This document shows positions 1 to 7,452 of a stretch of 11,231 nucleotides of DNA, one piece after another. The translations under genes were made by a program, and so were the position numbers. Under the pieces are notes generated by a model. That model saw nothing but the letters and a program-made list of their open reading frames with translations. It did not search any database and was not told where the DNA came from. The stretch is taken from NCBI GenBank assembly GCA_014380825.1, contig JACMJD010000614.1:1-11231 (forward strand), read 5' to 3'. Every line of letters starts with the position of its first letter. Position 1 is the stretch's first letter. The DNA is from Phycisphaerae bacterium. GTDB taxonomy: Bacteria; Planctomycetota; Phycisphaerae; Tepidisphaerales; Tepidisphaeraceae.

Positions 1-157
1 AGATCGCCGGCGGTTCGAAGGCGGCCTGTTGCACCCAACTTGCAAGCATCGCCATACGCTCGCCAGCGTGCGCCGCCGTCAGCACGAACACGCCGCTGGG
101 GATTCGGCCGAGCGCTTTTCCGATCGGCAGCTTTTGTTCATCGGTGTGATGTTGCAC
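1..157 (-). CDS. Flavin reductase domain protein, N-terminal part (runs off left edge)
   Basis: Reading the minus strand from a GTG at 157 gives 52 residues before the window ends. They include KALGRIPSGVFVLTA (residues 14-28) and AMLASWVQQAAFEPPAI (36-52), which match the start of the flavin reductase-like FMN-binding family (PF01613 type), including stand-alone enzymes and the C-terminal domain of cyanobacterial flavodiiron proteins. The family binds FMN and usually passes electrons from NAD(P)H to flavin or a partner in the cytoplasm. The start is not firm: the frame is also open upstream with GTG codons at 214 and 226, but 157 places the family's LGRIPSG motif at the usual distance and leaves 50 bp to the divergent gene. 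No good ribosome binding site is visible. The C-terminal two-thirds are outside the window, so the exact subfamily cannot be judged. Confidence 0.72.
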   Translation of the reverse strand, partial: MQHHTDEQKLPIGKALGRIPSGVFVLTAAHAGERMAMLASWVQQAAFEPPAI

Positions 158-207
158 GAATTCGAGTTGTAGCCCATCGGGCGTCGCCGTGCTACGTTTG
201 TCCGGTC

Positions 208-729
208 GTGACACCGGACGCCGCACAGCATGAATTTGTTTGCCCGATCTGCGGCGGCACGCTGTTGATCGCGCCGTGCGCCGTCGAGCAGATCACCGCC
301 TGCCCGCTATGTCACGAAGACATGACGATCCCCGCCATGCTCGACGCGGACGACGCGGATTTGTCCGCCGGCGAACCGGATGACGACGAACTGAACGCGC
401 TGCGAATCCAGCAACGATCGACGCTGCGACGCGCGGTGTATCGCAGCCGGTCGTATGCGATCATCGCCGCCATTGTCTGCGTCGTGGCCTCGGTGCAGCT
501 TGCGCAATTCGCCTATCGCGCGATCCGCGCGAACAGCGCCGGCTGGGCCGTCGCGTATCTCTTCGCGATGATTGGCGGCGCGATCGGCGCGGTGTATTTC
601 TACCGTCGCGCCGTTGCGTTTAATCAGGAAGCAAAGCGACCGGAACTGAGCGCGCCCGCTCAGCCACCGGACTTTTCCTCGCTGAACGACGGCAGCCAGC
701 AATGGCAGAACCTGCACGACGTGCGGTGA
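208..729 (+). CDS. Zinc-ribbon protein with two transmembrane helices, unknown function
   Basis: The protein has 173 residues from the GTG at 208. Residues 10-37 hold a paired-cysteine zinc ribbon, CPICGG then CPLC, about 20 residues apart. An acidic linker (DADDADLSAGEPDDDE) follows, then two hydrophobic segments at about 82-105 (AIIAAIVCVVASVQLAQF) and 115-137 (AVAYLFAMIGGAIGAVYF), ending in PDFSSLNDGSQQWQNL. This layout, including the DFSSL-DGSQ-W tail, resembles short conserved planctomycete membrane proteins of unknown function as I remember them. Both termini should lie on the same side of the membrane. An ATG at 40 in the same frame was not used because it would place this gene on top of the divergent flavin reductase, and residues 1-56 of that longer form look like non-coding translation. 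No function can be assigned. Confidence 0.75.
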   Translation: MTPDAAQHEFVCPICGGTLLIAPCAVEQITACPLCHEDMTIPAMLDADDADLSAGEPDDDELNALRIQQRSTLRRAVYRSRSYAIIAAIVCVVASVQLAQFAYRAIRANSAGWAVAYLFAMIGGAIGAVYFYRRAVAFNQEAKRPELSAPAQPPDFSSLNDGSQQWQNLHDVR

Positions 730-776
730 TCGGCAGTCATCACGAAGCGGCATCTTCAGCAGCGGTGACAATCGCG

Positions 777-797
777 GGGCACGCTTCGAACGTGCCC
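777..797. terminator. Hairpin between convergent genes, possible bidirectional terminator
   Basis: A 7-bp perfect stem (GGGCACG at 777-783, CGTGCCC at 791-797) with a 7-nt loop sits in the 126-bp gap between two convergent genes. There is no T-tract on either side, so this is not a classical intrinsic terminator. Position is the main support. Confidence 0.35.
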
Positions 798-855
798 AGG
801 AGGCTCGGGCCAAACCGCGACGCTGTCATGCTGACGTGACAATTACGCTTCTCCG

Positions 856-2064
856 TCAGTTCTTCTTGCGATCCAGTTCATCGCGCAGTTCGCGCGCCAA
901 TCGCGCGGTCGCGCCGGTGTTGGATGGATCAACCTCCACTGTCCGGTTCAGCACGCGACACAGCTCGCGCACGGCCGCGGCGCGGACGCGCGGATCGGCG
1001 AACTCCAGGCAATCGACCAGGAACATCGGATCATCACGCAGCTTGGCCAGCTCTGAGGAATCGTCGATCGAATCGGTGTGGCGGGAGTTCGCGCGAAGCA
1101 CCTGTTCGATGAACATGATCTGCTGCGCCGCCAAGTCATTGCGGGGCAGTCGCGCGATCGCGCACACGCCTGGCGCACCCAACTTTCGAAGCGCGGCGAG
1201 CGCCGTCATTCGCGCGGCGTAATCCGGATCGAGCATGTGCGGCAGGATTTCCCGCACGGCTTCAATCGCCCGCGGCGACGGATCGATCTCGATGAATGCG
1301 CCGTAGACGTCGCTCGCGCCGGGCGCCAACAGATCGGCCGACTCGTCGCCGGTCAGCGTGCGAAGCAGCGGCGAGAGATATTTCCGCACGCGCGATCGAT
1401 GGTTCCGCTGCAATTCATCCAGCGATGCCGCGTGGACCGAAAAGTTCAGCTCGGATTCGGGTACGCCCAGCGCGGCCACGCTCATCTGCACGCCGGCCGA
1501 TCCTTGCGACATGAAGGAGATGCTGACCGACGAGCCGTCGACGTCGCCTTCCGCCATCACGCGCAGGACATTCGCCGCGGCCATCAGCATTTTTGGGCGC
1601 AGGCGGCGTGGAGTTTCAACGCGATCGGACTCGGGCAATTCGCTGGCGGTGAGATAGCCCTCCCGCGCGCTGGGTCGCAGCGGAAGCGCGTTGGGCGCCG
1701 CCGGCCGATTGCGCCGACGCGGGGCTTCGGGCGCGGCGATCTGATACAGATCCTTCGCCGGCCCGACTTCAACGGCCGCAGTTCGCCCGCCGCGCAGCAA
1801 ACCGAGGGCTTTTTCGGATGGCTTCGCTTCGACCGCCAGATGCTGGCCGTGCCAGCTCAGGCGAAGCAGGTCGCTCCAGTTGCACGCGCCGGACGGCTGC
1901 ATCCACGCGCCGTTCACCATGTGCCAGCCGACGCGATCGTGGTAGCCGCGTTGCACGCGGCGCTGCGCGGGCGATGTGCCGTCGTCGGGACGAGCGAAGG
2001 CGATAGACGCAAAGAAGAGGAGAACGATGAATGATGAACGATGAATGATGAACGAAATGCGCAT
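856..2064 (-). CDS. Secreted HEAT-like repeat protein, unknown function
   Basis: The ATG at 2064 gives 402 residues. It is preferred over the in-frame ATG at 2088 because a GGAGG (2075-2071) lies 6 nt before it and because the product then begins directly with a signal peptide: MRIS, a hydrophobic core (FIVLLFFASIAFA) and a likely cut after AFA near residue 24. Much of the middle is Arg/Pro-rich and unplaced (about 110-150). The C-terminal part has helical repeat-like stretches, for example DPDYAARMTALAALRKLGAP and ADPRVRAAAVRELCRV, that look like HEAT units. The protein is probably exported and may bind protein partners; there is no catalytic motif. It lies 43 bp after the sigma factor stop on the same strand, so the two may be cotranscribed. 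The codons for the signal peptide overlap an interspersed repeat. Confidence 0.7.
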   Translation of the reverse strand: MRISFIIHRSSFIVLLFFASIAFARPDDGTSPAQRRVQRGYHDRVGWHMVNGAWMQPSGACNWSDLLRLSWHGQHLAVEAKPSEKALGLLRGGRTAAVEVGPAKDLYQIAAPEAPRRRNRPAAPNALPLRPSAREGYLTASELPESDRVETPRRLRPKMLMAAANVLRVMAEGDVDGSSVSISFMSQGSAGVQMSVAALGVPESELNFSVHAASLDELQRNHRSRVRKYLSPLLRTLTGDESADLLAPGASDVYGAFIEIDPSPRAIEAVREILPHMLDPDYAARMTALAALRKLGAPGVCAIARLPRNDLAAQQIMFIEQVLRANSRHTDSIDDSSELAKLRDDPMFLVDCLEFADPRVRAAAVRELCRVLNRTVEVDPSNTGATARLARELRDELDRKKN

Positions 2065-2107
2065 ACGGCCCCTCCATTCATCGTTCATCGTTCATGCTTC
2101 ATCGTTT
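2022..2107. repeat. Heptamer-type inverted repeat (GAACGATGAATGAT family)
   Basis: On the plus strand GAACGATGAATGAT occurs twice in exact tandem (2022-2035, 2036-2049), followed by GAACG. At 2075-2107 the complementary arm appears as TTCATCG-type heptamers. The arms flank about 20 bp that hold the ribosome binding site and the ATG of the HEAT-like gene. The right arm fills the gap after the sigma factor stop, and the left arm is inside the next coding region, where it encodes residues of the SFIIHRSSFI type. I recall this low-complexity heptamer repeat from planctomycete and other soil-bacterial genomes; the mode of spread is unknown to me. Confidence 0.75.
2071..2075 (-). promoter_or_regulatory. 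Ribosome binding site that fixes the start at 2064
   Basis: GGAGG on the minus strand with 6 nt before ATG, one of the best Shine-Dalgarno matches in the window. It lies between the two arms of the repeat at 2022-2107. Confidence 0.7.
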
Positions 2108-3811
2108 CTATTGTGCCGCGGCGCGCAGCTTGGCGAGGGCGGCGCGTTCGATTTGACGGATGCGTTGAACGGATAGCCCGAAGCGCTCGCGAAGCTGTTC
2201 GTATGTCGACGGCGCGCCATGTCGCGGATCCGTGCTGTCCGCGATGCCGAAGTGCGCCGCCAGCACCGCGCGTTCGCGCGGCTCGAGGCGAGACAGGAGC
2301 GATCGCACTTCGTCGCGCTGACTGATGCGGTGCGAACTGGGCACGATGCGCGGGTCGGCCACATCCGGGATCAACAGCTCGCGTCGTCCCTCGCCGAACT
2401 TGCCGGCACCGAGTCGGCCGATGCTTCCCGTCGCGCCGTTCTGCTCCGCGAGCATCGTCGGCACGCTGCGGGCGAAGCCCTTCATCAAAGCCAGCGTCGC
2501 ATACGTGCTGAATCGGTTGCCCTTGTGTACGTCGAAGCTTTCCACCGCGCGCATTAGCGTGATATTCCCGTCGCTGATCAATTCCATCAGCGACAGATTG
2601 GGCCGCAAATGCTTGCGGGCGATAGAGACAACGAGCCGCAGGTTCGCGCGTACTATGGCGTTCTTCGTGTCGATGGCCGAGTGCAAATGGCTTTCGAGGA
2701 CGTTCAGATCGCGTGCGCGAGCAAACTGCGGCTCAAGACGACGGCGCGCCTGCACGAACTGGTACTTGTGGAAGTTAAACTTCAGGAACAACGCCCGCTC
2801 CTGCTGCGGCGACAGCAGCGGCGTGCGATACAAATCCTGCAAGTACGGTGGCAGATCGCGCGGAATGCGATTCTCTTCCGGTCGATATTCACCGGCCAGC
2901 GGATCCTGCTGAACGATCTGCTCGATCATGTCGGCAGCGTTAGATTCGTGATAAAGCGGATCGTCGATGAAGCGCGTCTTGCGACGGTTCAGCCGCGCGA
3001 TGCGCTCTTCGACGATCACGCGATAAATCGAGTTGCGCGACCGGCGCGTGCGTCGCGCGATCGACTTGATCGACACGCCGTGGCGATGCTTGCGAAGGAT
3101 CAACGCGCGTTCATCGTCGCCGATCGCGTCGCCGGCGAGCTTGAAGATCGCCTGATCGGGATGTTCTTCATCGTGCTTACGAACCGTGTGAAGAACGGTC
3201 AGCGGCGAACGGTTCAGACGATGCCCGATGCGCCGCGAGATCTCGTTCGTGCAGCACCCGCAACCGGTGGCCAGGCGTCGCGCGCGGCGGAGGATTTCCT
3301 GCCGCTCGTCTTCCGACACCTGCGAGAAATTCGATCCGCGATCGACCTGTTCCTGATGCGCGCCGAGGAATCGCTCGACGCTGCTCAACAAAAACCCGAC
3401 GCGTCGCCGGCCATCCGGAAAGATGAACCGCCGCGCGGGCAGACCGCGCCGTCGCCAGCGCTGGATCGTCTTGCTGGTGACGTTGAACTTTTCCGTGACG
3501 TCGTCGATTGCCAGCACCGGTTCGACGAGTGTGGTCGTTTCGACATCCAGCGTGTCGCTGATCTGTTCGATCAGCAGACCCAGATCGTGCTGAAGTGCCA
3601 CGCCGGTCAGCAAATCTTTGCCGGATGACTTCGGGCGATATCCGGTAATTCGAAAAACGAGGAAGTCGAGCGGATAAGCCTTGGCCGGATCGATCGAATG
3701 CAGCAGGTCTTCCGCCGACGCGATTTGCGTCAGTCGCGCTTCGTGGGGCGTGAACGACATCTGTCGAGCGAGCGCCGCGATACTATCAATGCGGAATTTC
3801 GCCACGGTCAC
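2108..3811 (-). CDS. Sigma-70 family RNA polymerase sigma factor with N-terminal HTH extension
   Basis: 567 residues from a GTG at 3811. The C-terminal half is a sigma-70 core: region 2 at about 380-448 (NLRLVVSIARKHLRP, SLMELISDGNITLMRAVESF, NRFSTYATLALMKGFAR) and region 4 at about 505-565 (LEPRERAVLAAHFG, then RFGLSVQRIRQIERAALAKL), whose recognition helix is close to that of housekeeping sigmas. A clear region 3 is missing between them. The first 300 residues are not sigma-like and hold three predicted HTH segments: MerR-like at 100-140 (DDVTEKFNVTSKTIQRWRRR), a weaker one at 172-212, and a resolvase-type one at 236-272 (GVSIKSIARRTRRSRNSIY). The protein probably directs RNA polymerase to a promoter subset and may bind DNA upstream by itself. 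Start is uncertain: a promoter ends at 3812, so translation may begin at GTG 3805 or ATG 3760. Confidence 0.88.
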   Translation of the reverse strand: MTVAKFRIDSIAALARQMSFTPHEARLTQIASAEDLLHSIDPAKAYPLDFLVFRITGYRPKSSGKDLLTGVALQHDLGLLIEQISDTLDVETTTLVEPVLAIDDVTEKFNVTSKTIQRWRRRGLPARRFIFPDGRRRVGFLLSSVERFLGAHQEQVDRGSNFSQVSEDERQEILRRARRLATGCGCCTNEISRRIGHRLNRSPLTVLHTVRKHDEEHPDQAIFKLAGDAIGDDERALILRKHRHGVSIKSIARRTRRSRNSIYRVIVEERIARLNRRKTRFIDDPLYHESNAADMIEQIVQQDPLAGEYRPEENRIPRDLPPYLQDLYRTPLLSPQQERALFLKFNFHKYQFVQARRRLEPQFARARDLNVLESHLHSAIDTKNAIVRANLRLVVSIARKHLRPNLSLMELISDGNITLMRAVESFDVHKGNRFSTYATLALMKGFARSVPTMLAEQNGATGSIGRLGAGKFGEGRRELLIPDVADPRIVPSSHRISQRDEVRSLLSRLEPRERAVLAAHFGIADSTDPRHGAPSTYEQLRERFGLSVQRIRQIERAALAKLRAAAQ

Positions 3812-3841
3812 ATTATCTTCTACCCCTTACGATCGGGTCAA
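3812..3841 (-). promoter_or_regulatory. Sigma-70-type promoter of the sigma factor gene
   Basis: Minus strand: TTGACC (3841-3836), an 18-bp spacer, then GATAAT (3817-3812). The -10 ends one base before the GTG at 3811, so the expected transcript start (about 3805) falls at or after the annotated start codon. This suggests a leaderless message or a downstream start. Confidence 0.6.
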
Positions 3842-3933
3842 GTTCAATCATTTCATGCAAGAAAACCGCCTTAACCGGCAAATAACGCTGCTGGCTCATG
3901 ACGCATGCCTGAAATGCTTGAATGGACGAAAGT

Positions 3934-4149
3934 TCATCCTTCCAGACGGAACCCGCACTTGATCGTCACCTGCCACTCCGAGACTTTGCCCTTCTCAATG
4001 GAGCCGCGCGTTTCGAGCACCTCAAACCAGCGCATGTTGCGCACGGTCTTGCTCGCCCGCACGATCGCGTTCTCCACGGCGTCGTCGCACGACTTGGTGG
4101 ATGTGCCCGTGAGCTCCAGCATTTTATAGACGGCGTTCTTGTCGGCCAT
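3934..4149 (-). CDS. Dodecin family flavin-binding protein
   Basis: 71 residues, the usual dodecin length (about 65-75). The sequence [20 protein letters not shown], then [20 protein letters not shown] and [14 protein letters not shown], follows the family from end to end. Dodecins assemble into hollow dodecamers that bind flavins in pairs and are thought to buffer free flavin in the cytoplasm; W41 and Q60 correspond to the Trp that stacks on the isoalloxazine ring and the Gln that hydrogen-bonds to it. The start at 4149 follows GAGAGGA about 8 nt upstream. An in-frame ATG at 4215 overlaps the previous gene's stop (TAATG) but would add 22 residues unlike any dodecin N-terminus. The gene is 65 bp downstream of the glycosidase-like gene on the same strand, so readthrough is possible. 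Confidence 0.93.
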   Translation of the reverse strand: MADKNAVYKMLELTGTSTKSCDDAVENAIVRASKTVRNMRWFEVLETRGSIEKGKVSEWQVTIKCGFRLEG

Positions 4150-4183
4150 GTGATTCGTCCTCTCTTCCCTTGCCTTCTGATAT

Positions 4184-4200
4184 GCCGCGCCAATCGCGGC
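4184..4200 (-). other. Small hairpin upstream of the dodecin gene
   Basis: GCCGCG (4184-4189) and CGCGGC (4195-4200) form a 6-bp perfect stem with a 5-nt loop between the stop of the glycosidase-like gene and the dodecin ribosome binding site. No T-tract follows, so a processing or attenuation role is only a guess. Confidence 0.3.
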
Positions 4201-4214
4201 GGGTGAAGTATACA

Positions 4215-6974
4215 TTAGAACGTTGCACGCACCGCGCCGCCTTTTCGCGGATCAAATTCGATTTCGACCGGCTGCTCGCCCACCGGTGCAAAACGGACGC
4301 GGAAGTTCTTCAGCTTCGTCGCCGCGGCGTCATCGAACGGCCTGAATTCATATTCCATGACGATCTCGCGTTTCGTGCGGATGCTGGAGCGGATCGTCGC
4401 GGTGAGCGTGCCGTACGTCGTCGGAAAATCCTTCAGCACAATCTCATTTCCTTCATCAAACCAATCGTCCGGCACGGTGGGCAGCACAACCAGTCCACCA
4501 TCTGGGAGCCCGCGATCGTCCCGTGTCTCAGTGAGCAGGGCATCGCGGATCAACCACAGCGCCTCGCCTGCGCCGGCGCCGAGCGGTTCGGTGAACGAGA
4601 TGTGGCCTTCCAGATACCGATTCGCGTCGAACATCCCGAAATTCCAAGGCGATTCGCGGACGATCTGTTCGTATGCGTCACGATCAAAGCGATACGGAAA
4701 CAGGCCAGCGACTTCCGGAATCGTGTAGCCGTTGCGACTGGCGGCGTGCAGGAAGAACGACTGCAAACTCGCCAGCGCCTGATGCCGCGCGCGAATGTCG
4801 GTCGACGATCGGTTCAACAGATAACCAATGCAGCCGCGCGAATAGACGGCATCGAGCCCCGAATAAAACCGCGGAAGCCCGCCCCACAGTCCGCCGTGCT
4901 GCTGCATGTAGTCGAAGATCCAGCGATTCGGGATCGTCGGATCGTCGGCACAGCCATAGTTCAACTCGAGGAACGACGGCGCGAACAGGTTCCAATAGTT
5001 GCCGAAGCGCGTCGCGGTCAGCCGATCGTGCGGGCCTTCGTTCGCTCCCTTCAGAGACGGCAGCTCAAGCGCGAACGGCAGGAACTTCCGATCATTGGGC
5101 CCGATCGCGACTTCGCGAATCACCGCATCGATCCGCAATCGCATCGATCGCGCTTCATCGTCCATCCAATCCGCTTCGCGTTGAAGCGCGTAATCGCCCA
5201 GCTCACGAAACGCCGCGGCCGAATCGACGAGCCCGCGCCAGCACGCGACAGTGGCGTATAAGCTGGTGGCCGGATCGCGCACATCGCCGCCGTAGATGTG
5301 CGCTGGCAGTAACCCGCGCGTGAGCGGCGAGCGCGATTCCTGGTTCTCGCTTCGCACGCGTTGCGTCCACCGCGCGCACCCGATTAACTGCGGCGCGATC
5401 GATTTCAACCAGGCGCGATCGTTCGTCAACCGCGCCACCGCCGCCGCGCACCACGCGGCCGCGCTGTTGCGCGATTGGTGATGAACGTTATCCTTCGCCA
5501 GGTTCTCCGCCGACAGCATGATCTCGGCCTGTCGTCGTGCCTCGGTCGCATCGCCCCACATCGCCATCGCGACGACCGGCCAGCCTTCTTCGATGCCGAA
5601 GTAGTACTGATAGAAATATGCGCCGTAACTCAGCCGCTCTTTCTTCGAATAATGAACGCGCGTGATGCTCGCGACCTGCGACCGCCAGATGTCGATGCGT
5701 TGCATCCATTGCGATGATGGCACGCGCACCTGCGCGCCGGTCCGCAATTGCTTCGACCATACTTCAATGAAGTCGCGCTTCGCGGCTTGGTAATCTTCCT
5801 TTGTGAATGCGGACGCTTTGGATTCGGATTCCGTTTGCGGCGTCACGAGATAAACCGCGCCGTCTGAATCGGTTTCGAACACCGCCAACATCTCCACCGG
5901 CCCGAGCTTCTGAAGCTCGAACGGCTGGGCCGATTCGAGAATCGTCTGCGCCGCCGCATCGATCACGCACTCTCCTTCGCGCCGATATTTCGGCTCGAGT
6001 GTGAAGAACGCGATGGGCGAACGATCTCGCGATTTCTCATCCCACCAATGCACGTTCGGCCGCCTGCCCATTCCGATCGCAATCTTCGCGCCCGGCGGCG
6101 CGTTCGTGACTTGCAACCGAATGAACAGCCGTGGTTCCGCGCCGGCCAGGGTTCGATGTGAGAACATCTCCTGCCGAATCGTCGCGCCGCCATTTACCTC
6201 GCCGTGCGACCATTCAAGCGTCCACAGCGGAATCGTCACTTCCTCGGCCGTCGTCAGGAAACTCGTGCGCGCCGACAGCGGCGCGGGGCGAATCAGTTCA
6301 TCGCCGATCAGCAGTGCCGGCGCGAACCAATGATCTTCCTTGTTCCACTTCGGGAGATCGCGGCTCAGCCACGTCGTCAGCCATTGCCCGTTATGAAACG
6401 CGAACGCCGGGCTCGAGTCATTCAGGCTGGCGAGCAGCACCTTCTGAAAATCCAGCGGCAGGGCTTTGGCGGCGATTTCATCCCACGACATCGCGCGATC
6501 GAGATTCGCCGGGATGATCGGATCGGTCTGATCCGCTGCCGACGACGGCAGCACGACGTGACTCGGCAGCGCACCGGCAAACGCCCCACTTTCGACGACA
6601 CGATACTTCGGGACGTCCTCCAGTCGCGCGCGATCAACCGTGATGATCTGGTCCCAAAACGCATCGCGGTTTTTCGGGCGCTGTACGTCGACGATCGCGT
6701 CCGCCGGGAAGTTCCACGCGACTGCTTGCAGTTGCTGGAACGGCGCGATCACGATCGGCTCATCGCGCCGCACGCTCGTGCGCGCCGGCTCGTACGAGTG
6801 GTCGCCAAATCGCAGGAAGTAAATGCGTCCGTCCGCGGGCGATTGGATCTTGCCGCCGCCGTCGGCGAGTGGAACCATCGTGAGCCAATCGGAAGCGGCC
6901 GACGGTTGCGGCATGATCGAACAAAAGTACACCGTCAGCATCAAAGCGCCGAATCGCCGGACGTGGCTCGTCAT
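4215..6974 (-). CDS. Exported large glycosidase-like protein (six-hairpin/(alpha/alpha)6 type)
   Basis: 919 residues. A signal peptide is clear: basic MTSHVRR, hydrophobic [13 protein letters not shown], likely cut after PSAAS near residue 28. Residues 30-410 are rich in beta-type segments and aromatic residues ([21 protein letters not shown]). Residues 415-815 look like helical hairpins of an (alpha/alpha)6 toroid ([54 protein letters not shown]). The C-terminal 100 residues begin with [20 protein letters not shown] and then a beta-rich stretch, the arrangement seen after the catalytic barrel in many six-hairpin glycosidases (GH78/GH95-like architecture). It probably acts on polysaccharide outside the cytoplasm or in the periplasm. 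I cannot assign a GH family or name the catalytic acids; Glu and Asp in IEEGW and YGGDVRD are candidates only. No strong ribosome binding site precedes the ATG. Confidence 0.72.
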   Translation of the reverse strand: MTSHVRRFGALMLTVYFCSIMPQPSAASDWLTMVPLADGGGKIQSPADGRIYFLRFGDHSYEPARTSVRRDEPIVIAPFQQLQAVAWNFPADAIVDVQRPKNRDAFWDQIITVDRARLEDVPKYRVVESGAFAGALPSHVVLPSSAADQTDPIIPANLDRAMSWDEIAAKALPLDFQKVLLASLNDSSPAFAFHNGQWLTTWLSRDLPKWNKEDHWFAPALLIGDELIRPAPLSARTSFLTTAEEVTIPLWTLEWSHGEVNGGATIRQEMFSHRTLAGAEPRLFIRLQVTNAPPGAKIAIGMGRRPNVHWWDEKSRDRSPIAFFTLEPKYRREGECVIDAAAQTILESAQPFELQKLGPVEMLAVFETDSDGAVYLVTPQTESESKASAFTKEDYQAAKRDFIEVWSKQLRTGAQVRVPSSQWMQRIDIWRSQVASITRVHYSKKERLSYGAYFYQYYFGIEEGWPVVAMAMWGDATEARRQAEIMLSAENLAKDNVHHQSRNSAAAWCAAAVARLTNDRAWLKSIAPQLIGCARWTQRVRSENQESRSPLTRGLLPAHIYGGDVRDPATSLYATVACWRGLVDSAAAFRELGDYALQREADWMDDEARSMRLRIDAVIREVAIGPNDRKFLPFALELPSLKGANEGPHDRLTATRFGNYWNLFAPSFLELNYGCADDPTIPNRWIFDYMQQHGGLWGGLPRFYSGLDAVYSRGCIGYLLNRSSTDIRARHQALASLQSFFLHAASRNGYTIPEVAGLFPYRFDRDAYEQIVRESPWNFGMFDANRYLEGHISFTEPLGAGAGEALWLIRDALLTETRDDRGLPDGGLVVLPTVPDDWFDEGNEIVLKDFPTTYGTLTATIRSSIRTKREIVMEYEFRPFDDAAATKLKNFRVRFAPVGEQPVEIEFDPRKGGAVRATF

Positions 6975-6998
6975 GCCGGCGATTCTACCGTGGCCGCG

Positions 6999-7160
6999 TC
7001 ATTTCCTTCGGCGACGGGCGGTCCGCGCGCCAAGCGCGAGCAGCACAAACGTCGTCGCGGCGGGTTCGGGAATCTTCAGCAGCGCCAGGTTGTTCGGGCG
7101 ATTCAAAAATCCGCCGCCGATAGGTTCCTTTGGCAGCGCCGGTGGTCGCGCAACAGCCAT
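6999..7160 (-). pseudogene. Orphan PEP-CTERM sorting tail (3' remnant of an exported protein gene)
   Basis: A 53-codon minus-strand frame from ATG 7160 ends in NLALLKIPEP, then AATTFVLLALGA and the basic tail RTARRRRK. This is the three-part PEP-CTERM signal: Pro-Glu-Pro, short membrane segment, Arg-rich end. Such signals sit at the C-terminus of exported proteins cut by exosortase. Here an in-frame stop at 7190-7188 leaves no room for a signal peptide or mature domain, and there is no ribosome binding site. I therefore read it as what remains of a larger gene; a tiny expressed peptide cannot be ruled out. It ends 24 bp before the start of the glycosidase-like gene, which itself has no such tail. 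Confidence 0.6.
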
Positions 7161-7340
7161 GAGCGATGCACGATATTGCGGGATCGATCACAAAACATGG
7201 TCACGCCTCCGAGTGCAGCGAGTCTCCAAGTAACCCAGACGACACTAAATGGCGGAATCGCAACGATCTTTCAAAAACGTGCTCGGCTGACGGATCAGGG
7301 CGATTGCACCTGACCTTTACGCGCGGCGATCGCTCACTCT

Positions 7341-7416
7341 CATTCCGAGCGTAGCGAGGAATCTCGGAAGCCGAACGCGGTTCGCCGTCCCGAGATTCCT
7401 CGCTACGCTCGGAATG
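7341..7416. repeat. Palindromic element, 27-bp perfect inverted repeat
   Basis: Left arm 7341-7367 (CATTCCGAGCGTAGCGAGGA then ATCTCGG) and right arm 7390-7416 are exact reverse complements with a 22-bp spacer that itself contains CGAAC-GCG-GTTCG. The RNA would form a long hairpin. I recognise the sequence type as a dispersed bacterial palindrome found between genes in several phyla. It lies in the 292-bp gap 7161-7452 between divergent genes; I see no convincing promoter in the rest of that gap. Confidence 0.85.
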
Positions 7417-7452
7417 ACATTCTGCCCCGCCACATGCAATCGCCCTGGCTGA

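Noticed and set aside
307..813. Open minus-strand frame opposite the zinc-ribbon gene
   Set aside because: Arg-rich translation with no domain; it shadows the plus-strand gene, which has zinc-binding cysteines and two membrane helices.
1078..2034. 318-codon plus-strand frame
   Set aside because: Antisense to the secreted HEAT-like gene; its product is rich in Arg, His and Gln with no recognisable fold, typical of GC-rich antisense frames.
2609..3628. 339-codon plus-strand frame opposite the sigma factor
   Set aside because: The minus strand encodes a clear sigma-70 core; the opposite frame shows no motif.
3842..3933. Intrinsic terminator after the dodecin gene
   Set aside because: On the minus strand a CCGGTTAAGGCGG-TTTT stretch suggests one, but the stem is only about 3 bp.
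4170..5261. 363-codon plus-strand frame
   Set aside because: Antisense to the exported glycosidase-like gene, with compositional bias and no domain.
6204..7313. 369-codon plus-strand frame
   Set aside because: Antisense to the same gene and to the PEP-CTERM tail; no ribosome binding site and no recognisable domain.
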